A DNA stretch of 18,219 bases from JAHJEM01 sp043805315 (GCA_043805315.1 JAZDID010000024.1:1-18219), one strand, 5' to 3'. Positions 9,201 to 16,638 are shown, counted from the first letter of the stretch. Notes: generated by a model not told the origin, from the sequence alone. A program made the numbers and translations.

Positions 9201-11191
9201 GGGAACAGGACGTGCGGGCTGCCGACCAGCTTGCGCATCTTGGCTTTTTCAGGCCTGCCCATCCTGGCTCCGATGAATGTTCCTGCCTTGTCCCTTTGCG
9301 GTTTTCCAGTGATCAGGATGAGTATCTCCAAAGGAGTCTTGTCCTGGTTTATCTGGATGGTTGCCAGAGCTTTCTTGAACCGCTCTTTCACAACTCCATC
9401 AGCCAGCTCTTTCTTGATATCAAAAAGCCAGAACAAGGACTCTGCATCTTCTTTCTGGATGACCACGAATTCCTTGCTTACCAGGAGATGAGGAAGTCCC
9501 AACAGCTCAAGGCTGCGCTTCTTCTCCTGATGCGCATCATCATACGGCAGGATAATCTTTTTCTCATCATACAAAATCCTTGCCTCTTGGAGATAATCAA
9601 ACAATGCCTCAAGCTCTTTCAATGTGACTGAATTCCAGAAATACGTGTAATTAGGATGGAGCGGGACGCCGAACTGGTCAGAAATCCTGAAACAGAGCTG
9701 GCTGGAGGGAATGTGCTTGAGCGGGTCCTCAAAGAAAAGCATGACACGCGCTTCATCCAGGCCCAGTTCCTTTGAAATCAGTTCAATATCCATGCTGCCA
9801 TAGCGCTCAATGACTGCTTTTTCAAGCTCCTTAATCCAGAATTCAGGACAATAGCCAGGAGGGACAAGCACGTGCGCCCTGTTGAAAAAGTCGCCGTAAT
9901 TGGTCAAGACATCTCCAAGATACAAGATCTCCTTAATCTCTGGCCGGACTTTTTTGGCTTCTGCTTCAGAATCAAGATAGACAACAGAGCCGTCAGCAAG
10001 CTTCACCACAGGGCCGTCGATCGTGTCACAAGGAGAAAAAGCAGCTGCTTTTCCCGGCATCTCCACTTTCAGCTGGGTTGCTGTCGCTACGAATTCATCA
10101 AGCACAGCCATTGTCGCAGGATGGATGCTCTGCGCAGAAAAACCAGACACACGAGACCTACCATATCTAATGCGCAAAGAGCCATTTGCCAGAGGATGCC
10201 CTATGACAGGCCTGCCTGCGACAAGGTCGTGGATGAACGTGAAGTCTGGCTCGAGCTTCTGTTCCTTCTTCTCAACCTTTCCTTTCGCTTTTGCTTTTTT
10301 CTGGATCTTCAGGAATTCCTCCAAAAAATTCCAATGCCCTAAACTGAAATCCTTTCCCCAGTCAGAGAGCTGCTTCCATAATTTCGGCGCTTTCAAAGGA
10401 ATGCAGCTCGAATGGATGAGGCAGAACCCTGAACGAAGAAGGTTTGTCTTCACACGAGGGAGGTCTTTCAGCTTGACATTCGAGATCCCATATTTTTCAG
10501 AAGGATCACCGCTGATCTCCACAGGCAGGTGCCGCATGAGGAAATCCATTTCTTCCTGGCTCGGTACATACTGGAGGTTTGTGATGAACTCGTGATAGTC
10601 CATGATCTCTGCAAACGTCCTTTTCACCTCGAGCTCTGTCGGATCATATTCCAGAAAACCAAAGCGTTTCCTGATGAAGTCAGCGATGATGACAGAGAAC
10701 GCTGCAGCAGTGCCTCCTGCATTCCTGATCGGGCCAGCATAGTTCAGGCAGAAATACTTGCCAGTGCCATCCAACCGCTCCTTCAACTCCAACGAGGTAA
10801 AGCCTTCTAAAGGAGAAGAGACAACTCCCACTGTGGCATAAGTGAAGCCTGCTCGGATGCCGAACTCCATGGCCTCTTTCTGGTCTTTGAATGTGCAGAA
10901 TTTCTCCCTCGCTATCTCCTCAGCAATCGAAAGCGCCACCCGCCAGTCCTGGGCTCCATATGTGTTCTCAAGCTCTAAGATGCGCTGTTCAGCGCCTTTT
11001 CCCACAATCTGGGGCGCTGCGATGCTGATCAACCCAATAACCCGTTCTGCCATATTCTTTGCCAGGCTGATCTCAACCTGGGGAGCAGGATCATAGCCCT
11101 TTTTCCGTGCATCCTGGGCAATGCTGAACGCTTTCTGGCAGTTTTTTTCCAGGTGTGCGAAGTATTCTTTCAGCGCTGGCGAAGCCTCCAT
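6227..11191 (-). CDS. polC: DNA polymerase D large subunit DP2, with intein
   Basis: This is the catalytic subunit of PolD, the replicative DNA polymerase of most non-crenarchaeal archaea. The frame encodes 1654 residues; removing the intein (938-1406) leaves 1185, close to the roughly 1260 of Pyrococcus DP2. N-terminal DP2 hallmarks include YAGPIRNAGGTAAA (151-164). Catalytic aspartates are D1408 and D1410 in CDGDES, directly after the intein. Zinc-binding cysteines occur at C693, C696, C705, C708, C718, C721 and again at C1573, C1576, C1589, C1591. The C-terminus QEGLGKWVI resembles a degenerate sliding-clamp (PIP) motif. The ATG is 1 nt after the DP1 stop with an AGGTG Shine-Dalgarno just upstream, so the two subunits are co-expressed. 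Polymerase activity should require protein splicing. Confidence 0.97.
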   Translation of the reverse strand: MEASPALKEYFAHLEKNCQKAFSIAQDARKKGYDPAPQVEISLAKNMAERVIGLISIAAPQIVGKGAEQRILELENTYGAQDWRVALSIAEEIAREKFCTFKDQKEAMEFGIRAGFTYATVGVVSSPLEGFTSLELKERLDGTGKYFCLNYAGPIRNAGGTAAAFSVIIADFIRKRFGFLEYDPTELEVKRTFAEIMDYHEFITNLQYVPSQEEMDFLMRHLPVEISGDPSEKYGISNVKLKDLPRVKTNLLRSGFCLIHSSCIPLKAPKLWKQLSDWGKDFSLGHWNFLEEFLKIQKKAKAKGKVEKKEQKLEPDFTFIHDLVAGRPVIGHPLANGSLRIRYGRSRVSGFSAQSIHPATMAVLDEFVATATQLKVEMPGKAAAFSPCDTIDGPVVKLADGSVVYLDSEAEAKKVRPEIKEILYLGDVLTNYGDFFNRAHVLVPPGYCPEFWIKELEKAVIERYGSMDIELISKELGLDEARVMLFFEDPLKHIPSSQLCFRISDQFGVPLHPNYTYFWNSVTLKELEALFDYLQEARILYDEKKIILPYDDAHQEKKRSLELLGLPHLLVSKEFVVIQKEDAESLFWLFDIKKELADGVVKERFKKALATIQINQDKTPLEILILITGKPQRDKAGTFIGARMGRPEKAKMRKLVGSPHVLFPVGSEGGRLRSFQECLEEKKITAEFPLYFCEQCKRNTVYAVCEVCDQKTSRRYYCPDCGVVADCPHPQKLVFKKQEINPQELFDASLKKLKTQIYPDLIKGVKGTSNKEHIPEQFIKGILRAKHNLAVNKDGTVRYDCSEVTLTHFKPKEVSVPLEKLKELGYTHDIHGLELENEEQVLELRPQDIVLPCCTQSPDEPSDVVLFRVTKFIDELLVKLYRQKPFYKLDAKEDLVGHLVIGLAPHTSAGILGRIIGFSKTQAFFAHPLFHAAMRRDCFTADTFIPLKKDGAWQVERIGDVVEGLAPARIVDAHGTREVRAQGYATFGVVNGNIAEVQVSSFTKHTPMPIIAITTALGKRLRTTANHKHIVVRNGKEIIVRAESLQTGDVLKLPYCCTTTSHDVREMNLLEELKDREWLMVRGLKGAVPDLAAVLRGSGVPEQSANNFAYRDSVPARIAINIMREHRIPVQDVRLAAKYDTVTLPAVIDVTDELLQCIGLYVAEGYARQQTGKKGSYQVYIAAERSEIRAFVQQSFRVLGLTPSERKKDRVTYSSRILYEFFVHLLGAGSSAYGKRLPARFLTLPPARLGKLLTGYLEGDGSVSATDLRLVFDTASEGLIHDMEFVLARLGVFLKLRRSTRKPGKRLAEFYVRKRRDIPLFTSTRGIVQSKFVHQLSKHISFISQEKRARHAGMLQHKKFRNLFCQYDDRYFYDDIFSIEEQPAEQSYCLNVENHQVIANGILTRQCDGDESCIFLLMDAFLNFSRKYLPSSRGSTMDAPLVLTTFLNPSEVDDMAFHMDIAWTYPLEFYLAALNFEMPWAVKIKQLGHVLNTPDQFEHMGFTHDTDDFNKGVVCSQYKLLPSMEEKLRGQMNLAVKLRAVDQRDVARLVIEKHFIRDTRGNLRKFSQQEFRCVKCNEKFRRPPLIGKCSCGGRILFTISEGSVTKYLEPSIQLAEKYGVPDYLKQNLELTKRRIEALFGKDKEKQEGLGKWVI
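6974..8380 (-). mobile_element. DP2 intein with LAGLIDADG homing endonuclease
   Basis: Residues 938-1406 of the DP2 frame (469 aa) split RRD|CDGDES at the polymerase active site. Splicing blocks are visible: A (CFTADTFIPL), B (TTANHKH, with T1024 and H1027), and F (YCLNVENHQVIANG) ending ILTRQ before the +1 residue C1407. The endonuclease has both LAGLIDADG-type motifs, IGLYVAEGYA (E1164) and LLTGYLEGDGSV (D1260), so it appears catalytically intact. As I recall, this is the insertion site of the Pyrococcus PolII inteins, where a terminal Gln is also known. The residue before the last is Arg rather than the usual His. The frame is open throughout, so this is a full-size, probably active intein. 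Confidence 0.95.
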
Positions 11192-11192
11192 A

Positions 11193-12794
11193 CTACACCT
11201 CTGCCTCTTTTTCCTCTTCTTTTGTCAAAAAATTCATGACTTTGATCTCCCGAGTTTGCAAGTTCACCAAGGGAAGCTTTCCTGGCTGTGGCTCCAAACC
11301 CCTCTTCTCCTGGTCTTCAGTTATGCCTGTCCAGCACGAGCAATTGATCAACGTGACTGCACGGTAATTTGCAACTGAAAGCCTGTGGACGTGGCCAGTG
11401 ATGAAGAAGTCAGGAATCCTGTCAATGATGAGGGAATCCTTGTGCGGGTAGGGCACATACAGGTTTGAAGAATGGCTTGGGGAGAGGTGCCTTCTCTGGA
11501 GCAGATGGCGCATGACCAAGTCCACCCGCTTCTGGCCTCCTGCCTCCTTGATGGAGGGTACTGTCTCGGCATAATAGATCAAGGAATAGCCGTGGTATAA
11601 GAGGATATCAAATCCAGGGAATCCAAGGCGCGCATCAATGTTGATCAGGCAGGGATTGCCTAGCATGATGACATTCGGAAGCTGCCAGACTGCCTCTGCA
11701 AAATCCTTGTAGATAGGCGGCTGCGGCTCTGAAATCCTTCCTGCGTCATGGTTGCCAGGCAAGCAGATAATTTTGATGTGCTGCGGTATTCTTGCGATGA
11801 GCCGTGAGAATTCTGCATATTGGTCTTTCATGCTCAGGATCTCAAGATCATCCTCCTGGCTTGGATACACGCCGATGCCTTCCACAAGGTCACCAACAAT
11901 GATGATATATTTAACTAAGGAAGCCAGGCGCTTCTGCTCATCATTTCCTGCCTTTCCAGCAATCCAATTGAGAAACCGCTCAAACGCTCCTTTAAGGAAA
12001 TATTTTGAGCCCACATGCAGGTCTCCCATGAACAGCACGTAGCCCTCCTGCCTGCTTTTCCTGAGCTCTTTTCCCAACGGGATGTTGGGAAGAAGGATGT
12101 TCTCTGCAAAGATGATCTTGTTGCCGTTCGTGCCGACAACACCGATGACCTCGTCCAGGCCGCAGTCCTTGGCCAAGGTGAACAGCTCCTGCTTGGTATT
12201 GTGGATGAGCACGCTGATCTTTCCAGTCCTGTCCTCGACAGTCAGGATGAGGTTGTTGTTCTTGGTCTCTGCCTTGTCCATGATCATGCCGATGACTGAG
12301 ACCGTATCCTTGTCTTTTTTTGCCAGGACCCGCGAGACCGAAGTCAATCCTGTTAATTCCTGGCGTGTTTTCAAGAGCTTTTCAAAATAATTGAAGCGGG
12401 TGTTGAAATACGAGATGAAATCATCAACACTCCTCTTGTGCGGCTCATCAGTGTCCTGCATGAGTATTCTGACTGGCGCAGGATCATCCTCACGAGTGGT
12501 TTCTTCCAAAAGGCTGCTCGCTGAGGCAAGATAGTGCAGGAACTCGTTGTAGATCTTCGCATCGCCTTTTTTCTCGAGCAAGAACAAAGACCTCTCGAAC
12601 TCGTGCCAGTCGATATTCATGCCTGGATTCTGGAAAAGCGCATTCTTCAATTCCGCATTGATGATAAGAGAATCCTGGTCCAGCTGCTTGTCCAATAATC
12701 CTTCATCGAGCTCTGCGAGCAGTTCAGGACTGATGAGCAAGCCCTTTTCCAGGTATTTCTCAATAAGTGTTTGAGACATGGTCAACATGGTCAT
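11193..12794 (-). CDS. polB: DNA polymerase D small subunit DP1 (3'-5' exonuclease)
   Basis: This is the proofreading and structural subunit of PolD (533 residues; Pyrococcus DP1 is about 610). The middle (about 155-240) fits the OB-fold domain, and the C-terminal half is an MRE11-like calcineurin phosphoesterase. All metal-site motifs are present: GDLHVGS (D258, H260), GDLVEG (D302), LPGNHD (N348, H349), YHGYS (H401) and TGHVHR (H468, H470). The exonuclease should therefore be active, unlike the degenerate eukaryotic B-subunits. Alternative starts at 12788 and 12779 (MSQTLIEKYLEKG) are equally plausible, as no Shine-Dalgarno marks any of them. The gene lies 33 nt after orc1 and 1 nt before DP2 in one replication cluster. 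Confidence 0.96.
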   Translation of the reverse strand: MTMLTMSQTLIEKYLEKGLLISPELLAELDEGLLDKQLDQDSLIINAELKNALFQNPGMNIDWHEFERSLFLLEKKGDAKIYNEFLHYLASASSLLEETTREDDPAPVRILMQDTDEPHKRSVDDFISYFNTRFNYFEKLLKTRQELTGLTSVSRVLAKKDKDTVSVIGMIMDKAETKNNNLILTVEDRTGKISVLIHNTKQELFTLAKDCGLDEVIGVVGTNGNKIIFAENILLPNIPLGKELRKSRQEGYVLFMGDLHVGSKYFLKGAFERFLNWIAGKAGNDEQKRLASLVKYIIIVGDLVEGIGVYPSQEDDLEILSMKDQYAEFSRLIARIPQHIKIICLPGNHDAGRISEPQPPIYKDFAEAVWQLPNVIMLGNPCLINIDARLGFPGFDILLYHGYSLIYYAETVPSIKEAGGQKRVDLVMRHLLQRRHLSPSHSSNLYVPYPHKDSLIIDRIPDFFITGHVHRLSVANYRAVTLINCSCWTGITEDQEKRGLEPQPGKLPLVNLQTREIKVMNFLTKEEEKEAEV

Positions 12795-12827
12795 TCTGAT
12801 AAAAAAGACGGATTACAATGCACAGTA

Positions 12828-14033
12828 TTATATGGTAAGGTCTTCTTGGAGGATCTTCTTTATCTTCTCCTCAATCGTGGGAGCGATTGACATGCTGATC
12901 TCCCGCGTCCTACCAAACCTCCCTTTGCTGATGACTTTTGCCGTGATGATGCCAAACATGTCAAGCTCTGCAAGCACGTCTGACACCCTGCGTTGGGTGA
13001 GCGGGCGCAAGCCAGTCTTTGCGCACAATTCCTTGTACAGCGCATACACCTCGCCGGTGAAGATGCTCTCTTTCCTATTTTGGCTGATCAAAAGAATAGC
13101 ATATAAGACAAGCTGGAACTGCTTTGGCTGGTTCTTTACCGCATCAATGACCCTGTCCCGCTCAATCTTGTCCTCTGCATCATCGATGTGCGCCATCCGA
13201 ACTTTCTGCTCGTTATTCCGCTCTGCAAGCTCTGCAGCAACCCGCAAGAGCTCAAGAGCCCTGCGCGCATCCCCGTGATCCCGTGCAGCATAAGCAGCGC
13301 ATTTGGGAATAACACCCTCTTCTATTGTTTGGGGTTTGAACGCGTTCCGCGCACGGTTGTACAGGATATCCTGGATCTGCAATGCATTATAGGGAGGAAA
13401 CACCAGCTCTTCTTCAGACAACGAGCTCTTCACCCGGGGATCAAGGTTGTTCGCGAACATGAGATCATTGCTCACTCCTATCAGTGAAAGCTTTGCCTTG
13501 TGCAAGTCTGCATTGATCCTGGTGAGGTTGTAGATTATGTTGTCTCCTGTTTTTTTCACGAGCTGGTCGATCTCGTCAAGGATGATGAGGACTGTCTGCT
13601 CTTCTATATCCAACGCTTTGATAAAGATATTATAGACTTCATCTGTTGGAAGGCCTGTTGGCGGAATCGCTTTGCCAAAAAAACGGGCGAGCTCTGCAAT
13701 AAGGCGGTATTCTGTGTCTGCTATCTTCTTGAGCTTGCAATTGATGTAAATGATCCGTAAAGGGATGGATTTTTCTTTTGCGACAATGGATAGCCTTGTG
13801 CCCACATGCTTGATCGTTAATGTCTTTCCTGTGCCTGTCTTGCCATAGATGAAGAGGTTTGAGGGTTTATCCAATCGCAGGCAGGGAGCGAGAATCTTGG
13901 CAATCTGGCTGATCTGCTCATCCCTGTGCTTGATTTCCTCTGGAACATATGAGCCTGTCAATACAGACTTATCATTGAAGAGCGTCTCTTTCGTGAGAAA
14001 ATTCTCAAAATACTCAGTCACCCCATCCCTCAT
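12828..14033 (-). CDS. cdc6: Orc1/Cdc6 replication initiator
   Basis: This AAA+ ATPase (401 residues) binds archaeal replication origins and helps load the MCM helicase. Walker A is GKTGTGKT (64-71), Walker B is LIILDEID (D153, E154), the sensor 1 Asn is in GVSND (N189), and GDARRALELL carries the sensor 2 arginine. The remaining C-terminal part, with TQRRVSDVLAELDMFGII, is a winged-helix DNA-binding domain. Length is standard. The ATG at 14033 lies about 27 nt after a TATA box, predicting a leaderless mRNA. Directly upstream are two ORB-like sequences, and downstream follow DP1 and DP2, the arrangement known beside the Pyrococcus origin. An ORB-like site between the TATA box and the ATG suggests autoregulation. 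Confidence 0.97.
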   Translation of the reverse strand: MRDGVTEYFENFLTKETLFNDKSVLTGSYVPEEIKHRDEQISQIAKILAPCLRLDKPSNLFIYGKTGTGKTLTIKHVGTRLSIVAKEKSIPLRIIYINCKLKKIADTEYRLIAELARFFGKAIPPTGLPTDEVYNIFIKALDIEEQTVLIILDEIDQLVKKTGDNIIYNLTRINADLHKAKLSLIGVSNDLMFANNLDPRVKSSLSEEELVFPPYNALQIQDILYNRARNAFKPQTIEEGVIPKCAAYAARDHGDARRALELLRVAAELAERNNEQKVRMAHIDDAEDKIERDRVIDAVKNQPKQFQLVLYAILLISQNRKESIFTGEVYALYKELCAKTGLRPLTQRRVSDVLAELDMFGIITAKVISKGRFGRTREISMSIAPTIEEKIKKILQEDLTI

Positions 14034-14038
14034 AAAAA

Positions 14039-14056
14039 TTCCAGAGGAAACAGAGG
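14039..14056 (+). promoter_or_regulatory. ORB-like Orc1/Cdc6 binding site 1
   Basis: TTCCAGAGGAAACAGAGG matches the mini-ORB core as I recall it (TTCCAGTGGAAAC) at 12 of 13 positions, followed by a shortened G-rich tail. It sits between the orc1 TATA box and its start codon, so bound Orc1 could block its own transcription. Confidence 0.6.
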
Positions 14057-14064
14057 TTTATAAA
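14057..14064 (-). promoter_or_regulatory. TATA box of orc1/cdc6
   Basis: TTTATAAA is centred about 27 nt upstream of the orc1 ATG at 14033, consistent with a leaderless transcript. The octamer is palindromic, so it could also work towards the right. Confidence 0.6.
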
Positions 14065-14135
14065 GATTATGAATATGCCACCTATATGAAGAAACATAGA
14101 GGAAAAAACATGGCTAAACAAAGATATATGCCCCA

Positions 14136-14157
14136 CCCCTTTGTTTCAGATGGAAAA
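14136..14157 (-). promoter_or_regulatory. ORB-like Orc1/Cdc6 binding site 2, inverted
   Basis: On the minus strand this reads TTTTCCATCTGAAAC followed by AAAGGGG. It matches the recalled ORB core at 10 of 13 positions and has a good G-string, which continues in the flanking TGGGG. It is inverted relative to site 1, with the two G-rich ends facing each other across about 80 nt. Confidence 0.5.
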
Positions 14158-14255
14158 AGAGAATGTAATATGAATTTTAATGAAAATAATCTAGAGTTTA
14201 ATTACACTTTCTAATTAATATTAGTTATTATAATATAACTGTTCTATTATATATG
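14158..14255. other. AT-rich candidate DNA unwinding element
   Basis: Runs such as TTAATTAATATTAGTTATTATAA and TCTATTATATATG give a local composition far more AT-rich than the surrounding genes. It lies between the second ORB-like site and the IS element, where an origin unwinding region would be expected. Part of it could belong to the IS left end. Confidence 0.45.
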
Positions 14256-14270
14256 TTTCATGACGGAAAA

Positions 14271-14280
14271 GTTTATATAC
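14271..14280 (+). promoter_or_regulatory. TATA box of the transposase gene
   Basis: GTTTATATAC is centred about 28 nt before the transposase ATG at 14304, again predicting a leaderless transcript. Confidence 0.5.
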
Positions 14281-14303
14281 TTGTTGTGCCTAACTTATAG
14301 GTT

Positions 14304-15466
14304 ATGAGCTACACACGAATAAAAACAATTAAAGGACGCCAGTACAAGTATCTTGTTAGTGGCGTGAGAGAAGGTAACAGCGTACGACAAAAGGTAATAA
14401 AATATCTTGGTCCTGTCGAACCAAAATACAAAATCGGAAAGAAGCGTGAGAAGACCAATGCGAGCATTTATGCACGAGAAATCAAGATTGATGAGCGTGC
14501 AGAGTTGGATCGTGCGACAAAAAACACGCAAGCATTCACGCGTGATCGGGCAAAGATCATCATCCTCTCATCGCAGCATCTCTTCTCAGGACAGATAGCG
14601 CAAAAGCTCAGTTTTGACGAGAGAAAAATACGTGCGGCAATCAAAGCTTTTAACTCACGAGGAATACAGTCCTTGCAGCGCAAGAAGGCGCCTGGAGCCA
14701 TACAAAAATTCACACCGACGATAAAGCAAGTCATCCTTATGCATTTCTCGAAAGAGCCGCATAGTTTTGGAGAAGCTTTCACGACGTGGACACTGCCGCG
14801 CTTCAAGAAGCATCTTATCGAGTACAATGTTGTCGAAAATATTAGCATTGAGCAGTTGCGGCAGATCATTTATCGAGCAGGAGCAAAGCTCAAGCGCAGC
14901 AAGAGATGGCAGTACAGCCCCGACAAGGATTTTCATAAAAAAAACAACGAATAGAACAAGCCATCGCATTTCTTCCGGAAAACAGCGTCTTACTCAGTTT
15001 TGACGAGAAAGGCAAGACCGCCATCAAAAAATATGGCGGCCAAAAATATACATTCAAAGGATACTATCACATTCCCTACGGCCAGAAAGTGCGCGGCATC
15101 TGCGACCTGTTCATGACGAAGAACGTGCACACAGGACAAAGACATCACACATTCTTCGACTGGAAAAACAGTTGGATCGTCACAGAATACCTCGAAAAAC
15201 TGCTCATCGAATATCCTGACGTCGACATCTACATCATCTGGGATGGGTGGAGCGCGCACCGTTCAGAACACACGCAAATATGGCTCGATCTTCACCCGCG
15301 GATAAAAATATTACCACTACCGACGAGAGCATCATGGCTCAACCCCGTCGAGCGAGACTTTGGACAAATACAACGATTCTGCCTCAACAACAGCAACTTC
15401 GAAACCGTAAAAGAAGCCATGCACGAAATCGGACGCTTCATCAAAAAAGAACTATCACCTACCTGA
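14304..15466 (+). CDS. IS630-family DDE transposase, -1 frameshifted
   Basis: The first frame (14304-14954, 216 aa) begins MSYTRIKTIKGRQYKYLV, has a helix-turn-helix region around AQKLSFDERKIRAA, and stops at TAG. The second frame, minus one relative to the first, is open from at least 14942 and ends at 15466. It carries the DDE_3 catalytic core: D in SFDEKG (codon 15002-15004), D in IIWDGWSAH, and E in WLNPVERDFG. A -1 shift on A AAA AAC near 14939-14945 would join them into about 387 residues. Because the catalytic triad and both frames are otherwise intact, programmed frameshifting is likely, but a single-base indel in the A8 run (mutation or sequencing error) is possible. The N-terminal YLV...REGxxVRQKVIKYLG segment recalls IS1634/IS4-type transposases rather than IS630. 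Confidence 0.85.
14937..14945 (+). other. Putative -1 frameshift site in the transposase
   Basis: Eight A residues followed by C are read AAA AAA AAC in the first frame, containing the -1 slippery heptamer A AAA AAC. The first frame stops three codons later (AAC GAA TAG), and the second frame carries the catalytic domain. I did not identify a downstream pseudoknot or stem. Confidence 0.6.
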
Positions 15467-15474
15467 AAGTGTAC

Positions 15475-16608
15475 TTAAAAAAGCGTTTCGAGCAGCGCTG
15501 GGCATATGTGACTGAGTGCGATGTCGAGCATATCCAGTTCTGCCTTGCAGAGCATCTTATGGAAAAAAAATTCTACAAGGCAGAGAGCATTGACGAGTTT
15601 GTGGAAGAGAAACTTTTTCCAAGCATCGACGCCGTGATCCAAGAGGTCAAAGGCGCGTACTCAGTTGTCGGCATCATCGGCAAGAAAGGCATGTTTGCAT
15701 TCAAGGACCAGCATGGCATCAGGCCGCTCTGTTATGGAAAAAAAGAAACCTCTTCAGGAATCATCCATGCTTTTGCCTCTGAGTCTTCAGTCTTCAGCTT
15801 GCTGAACGGTTATGAAAATATCAGGGAATTGGAAAGAGGAGAGGCTGTCTTTGTCAGCTTTGAAGGCAAATCATATCAAAGGATTCTCAGGCAGGAAAGG
15901 CAGGCATTCTGCAGCTTCGAGCCAGTCTACTTCTCCTATCCAAATTCCATGCTTCTCAGCCAGTATGTTCATGACATCCGCGAGCAACTCGGAAAGACTC
16001 TTGCTGAGCAGTACGCAGAATTCAGGGAAAGGATTGACCATGTGACTGACGCGCCAAAAACAGCCATACCCGCTGCAGTCAGCCTTGCCTGGGCATGGGG
16101 CAAGCCGTATGGCGGCCTCTTTGCCCGTGGAGACATGAGAAGCTTTCTCGAGCCAGACCAATTCTCACGAGATGAGGAAATCCGGAGAAAGCTGGTCTTC
16201 ATCCCTTCAGCGTTCAAAGGCAAGCGCGTCGCAGTCATCGATGATAGCATTGTCCGGGGCTCGACCTCGAGAAGGATGGTCAGCCTTTTCAGGGAGTGCG
16301 GCGCGCGGGAAGTGCACATCTTCTCCACGTTTCCCCAGATCATATCGCCATGCATCTATGGCATTGACACTCCTGATGAGGATGAGCTCATCGCAGCGAG
16401 GTATGGCGGAAATTCTGAAAAGATCGCTGCAGAGATCGGTGCAGACTCGGTGAATTTCCTCTCTATCGATAACCTCGTGAAAGCCCTTGGCGTAAAGAAA
16501 GAAGAGCTTTGCCTCGCCTGCCTGAACAAAGACTATCCATCAGGAAAAGAGTACATGCACGAGTACATCAGCTCAAGAGTTGAGGAAAGAACACGGCTGA
16601 AAATATAA
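15475..16608 (+). pseudogene. purF: Amidophosphoribosyltransferase PurF, N-terminally truncated
   Basis: About 377 residues remain of an enzyme usually 450-505 long, which makes phosphoribosylamine from PRPP and glutamine in the first step of purine synthesis. The phosphoribosyltransferase domain is complete, including the PRPP loop VAVIDDSIVRGSTSRR. Cysteines in CSFEPVYF, SPCIYGIDTP and CLACLNKDYP match the four [4Fe-4S] ligands of the B. subtilis-type enzyme. The N-terminal glutaminase start with catalytic Cys2 and roughly 110-130 residues are missing: homology begins near LKKRFEQRW, right at the IS end. The frame reads open back into the IS DNA to 15247, and a GTG at 15469 or ATG at 15559 could start translation. 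Ammonia-dependent activity is conceivable, but I treat it as a broken gene. Confidence 0.85.
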
Positions 16609-16638
16609 GAGCGCTGGCAAAATGAGAATGCACAAACG

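Larger units (their letters stand above)
14034..14255. other. Candidate chromosomal replication origin (oriC)
   Basis: This 220-nt gap upstream of orc1/cdc6 has no convincing gene. It holds two inverted ORB-like sequences (14039-14056 and 14136-14157) and a very AT-rich right half. Archaeal origins typically lie beside the orc1/cdc6 gene, and in Pyrococcus next to the PolD genes, as here. Genes on the left are transcribed leftwards and those immediately right are transcribed rightwards, as expected if forks diverge here. The right border may have been cut by the IS insertion. Confidence 0.65.
14252..15473 (+). mobile_element. IS630-like insertion sequence
   Basis: The element of about 1.2 kb, normal for IS630, contains one transposase split over two frames. 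Tentative imperfect terminal repeats start TTTCA (14256-14260, and TGAAA at 15464-15468 on the right), share about 11 of 17 bases, and each lie 2-3 nt inside a TA, the IS630 target dinucleotide. Exact ends are uncertain. The element lies between the candidate origin and a 5'-truncated purF. Confidence 0.55.

Noticed and set aside
10023..10595. 190-codon plus-strand frame inside DP2
   Set aside because: It is a shadow of the DP2 extein; the composition is low in structure and no promoter precedes it.
12801..12806. T6 run after orc1 on the minus strand as a terminator
   Set aside because: A single short T run between two genes of one replication cluster is weak evidence for termination.
12826..12834. 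CATATAATA as a DP1 promoter
   Set aside because: It is about 36 nt from the first DP1 ATG, outside the spacing of the other promoters here, and DP1 can be co-transcribed with orc1; unconvincing.
15247..15468. 5' extension of the purF frame through the IS
   Set aside because: These codons are an out-of-frame reading of the transposase DDE domain; PurF similarity begins only at about 15475.
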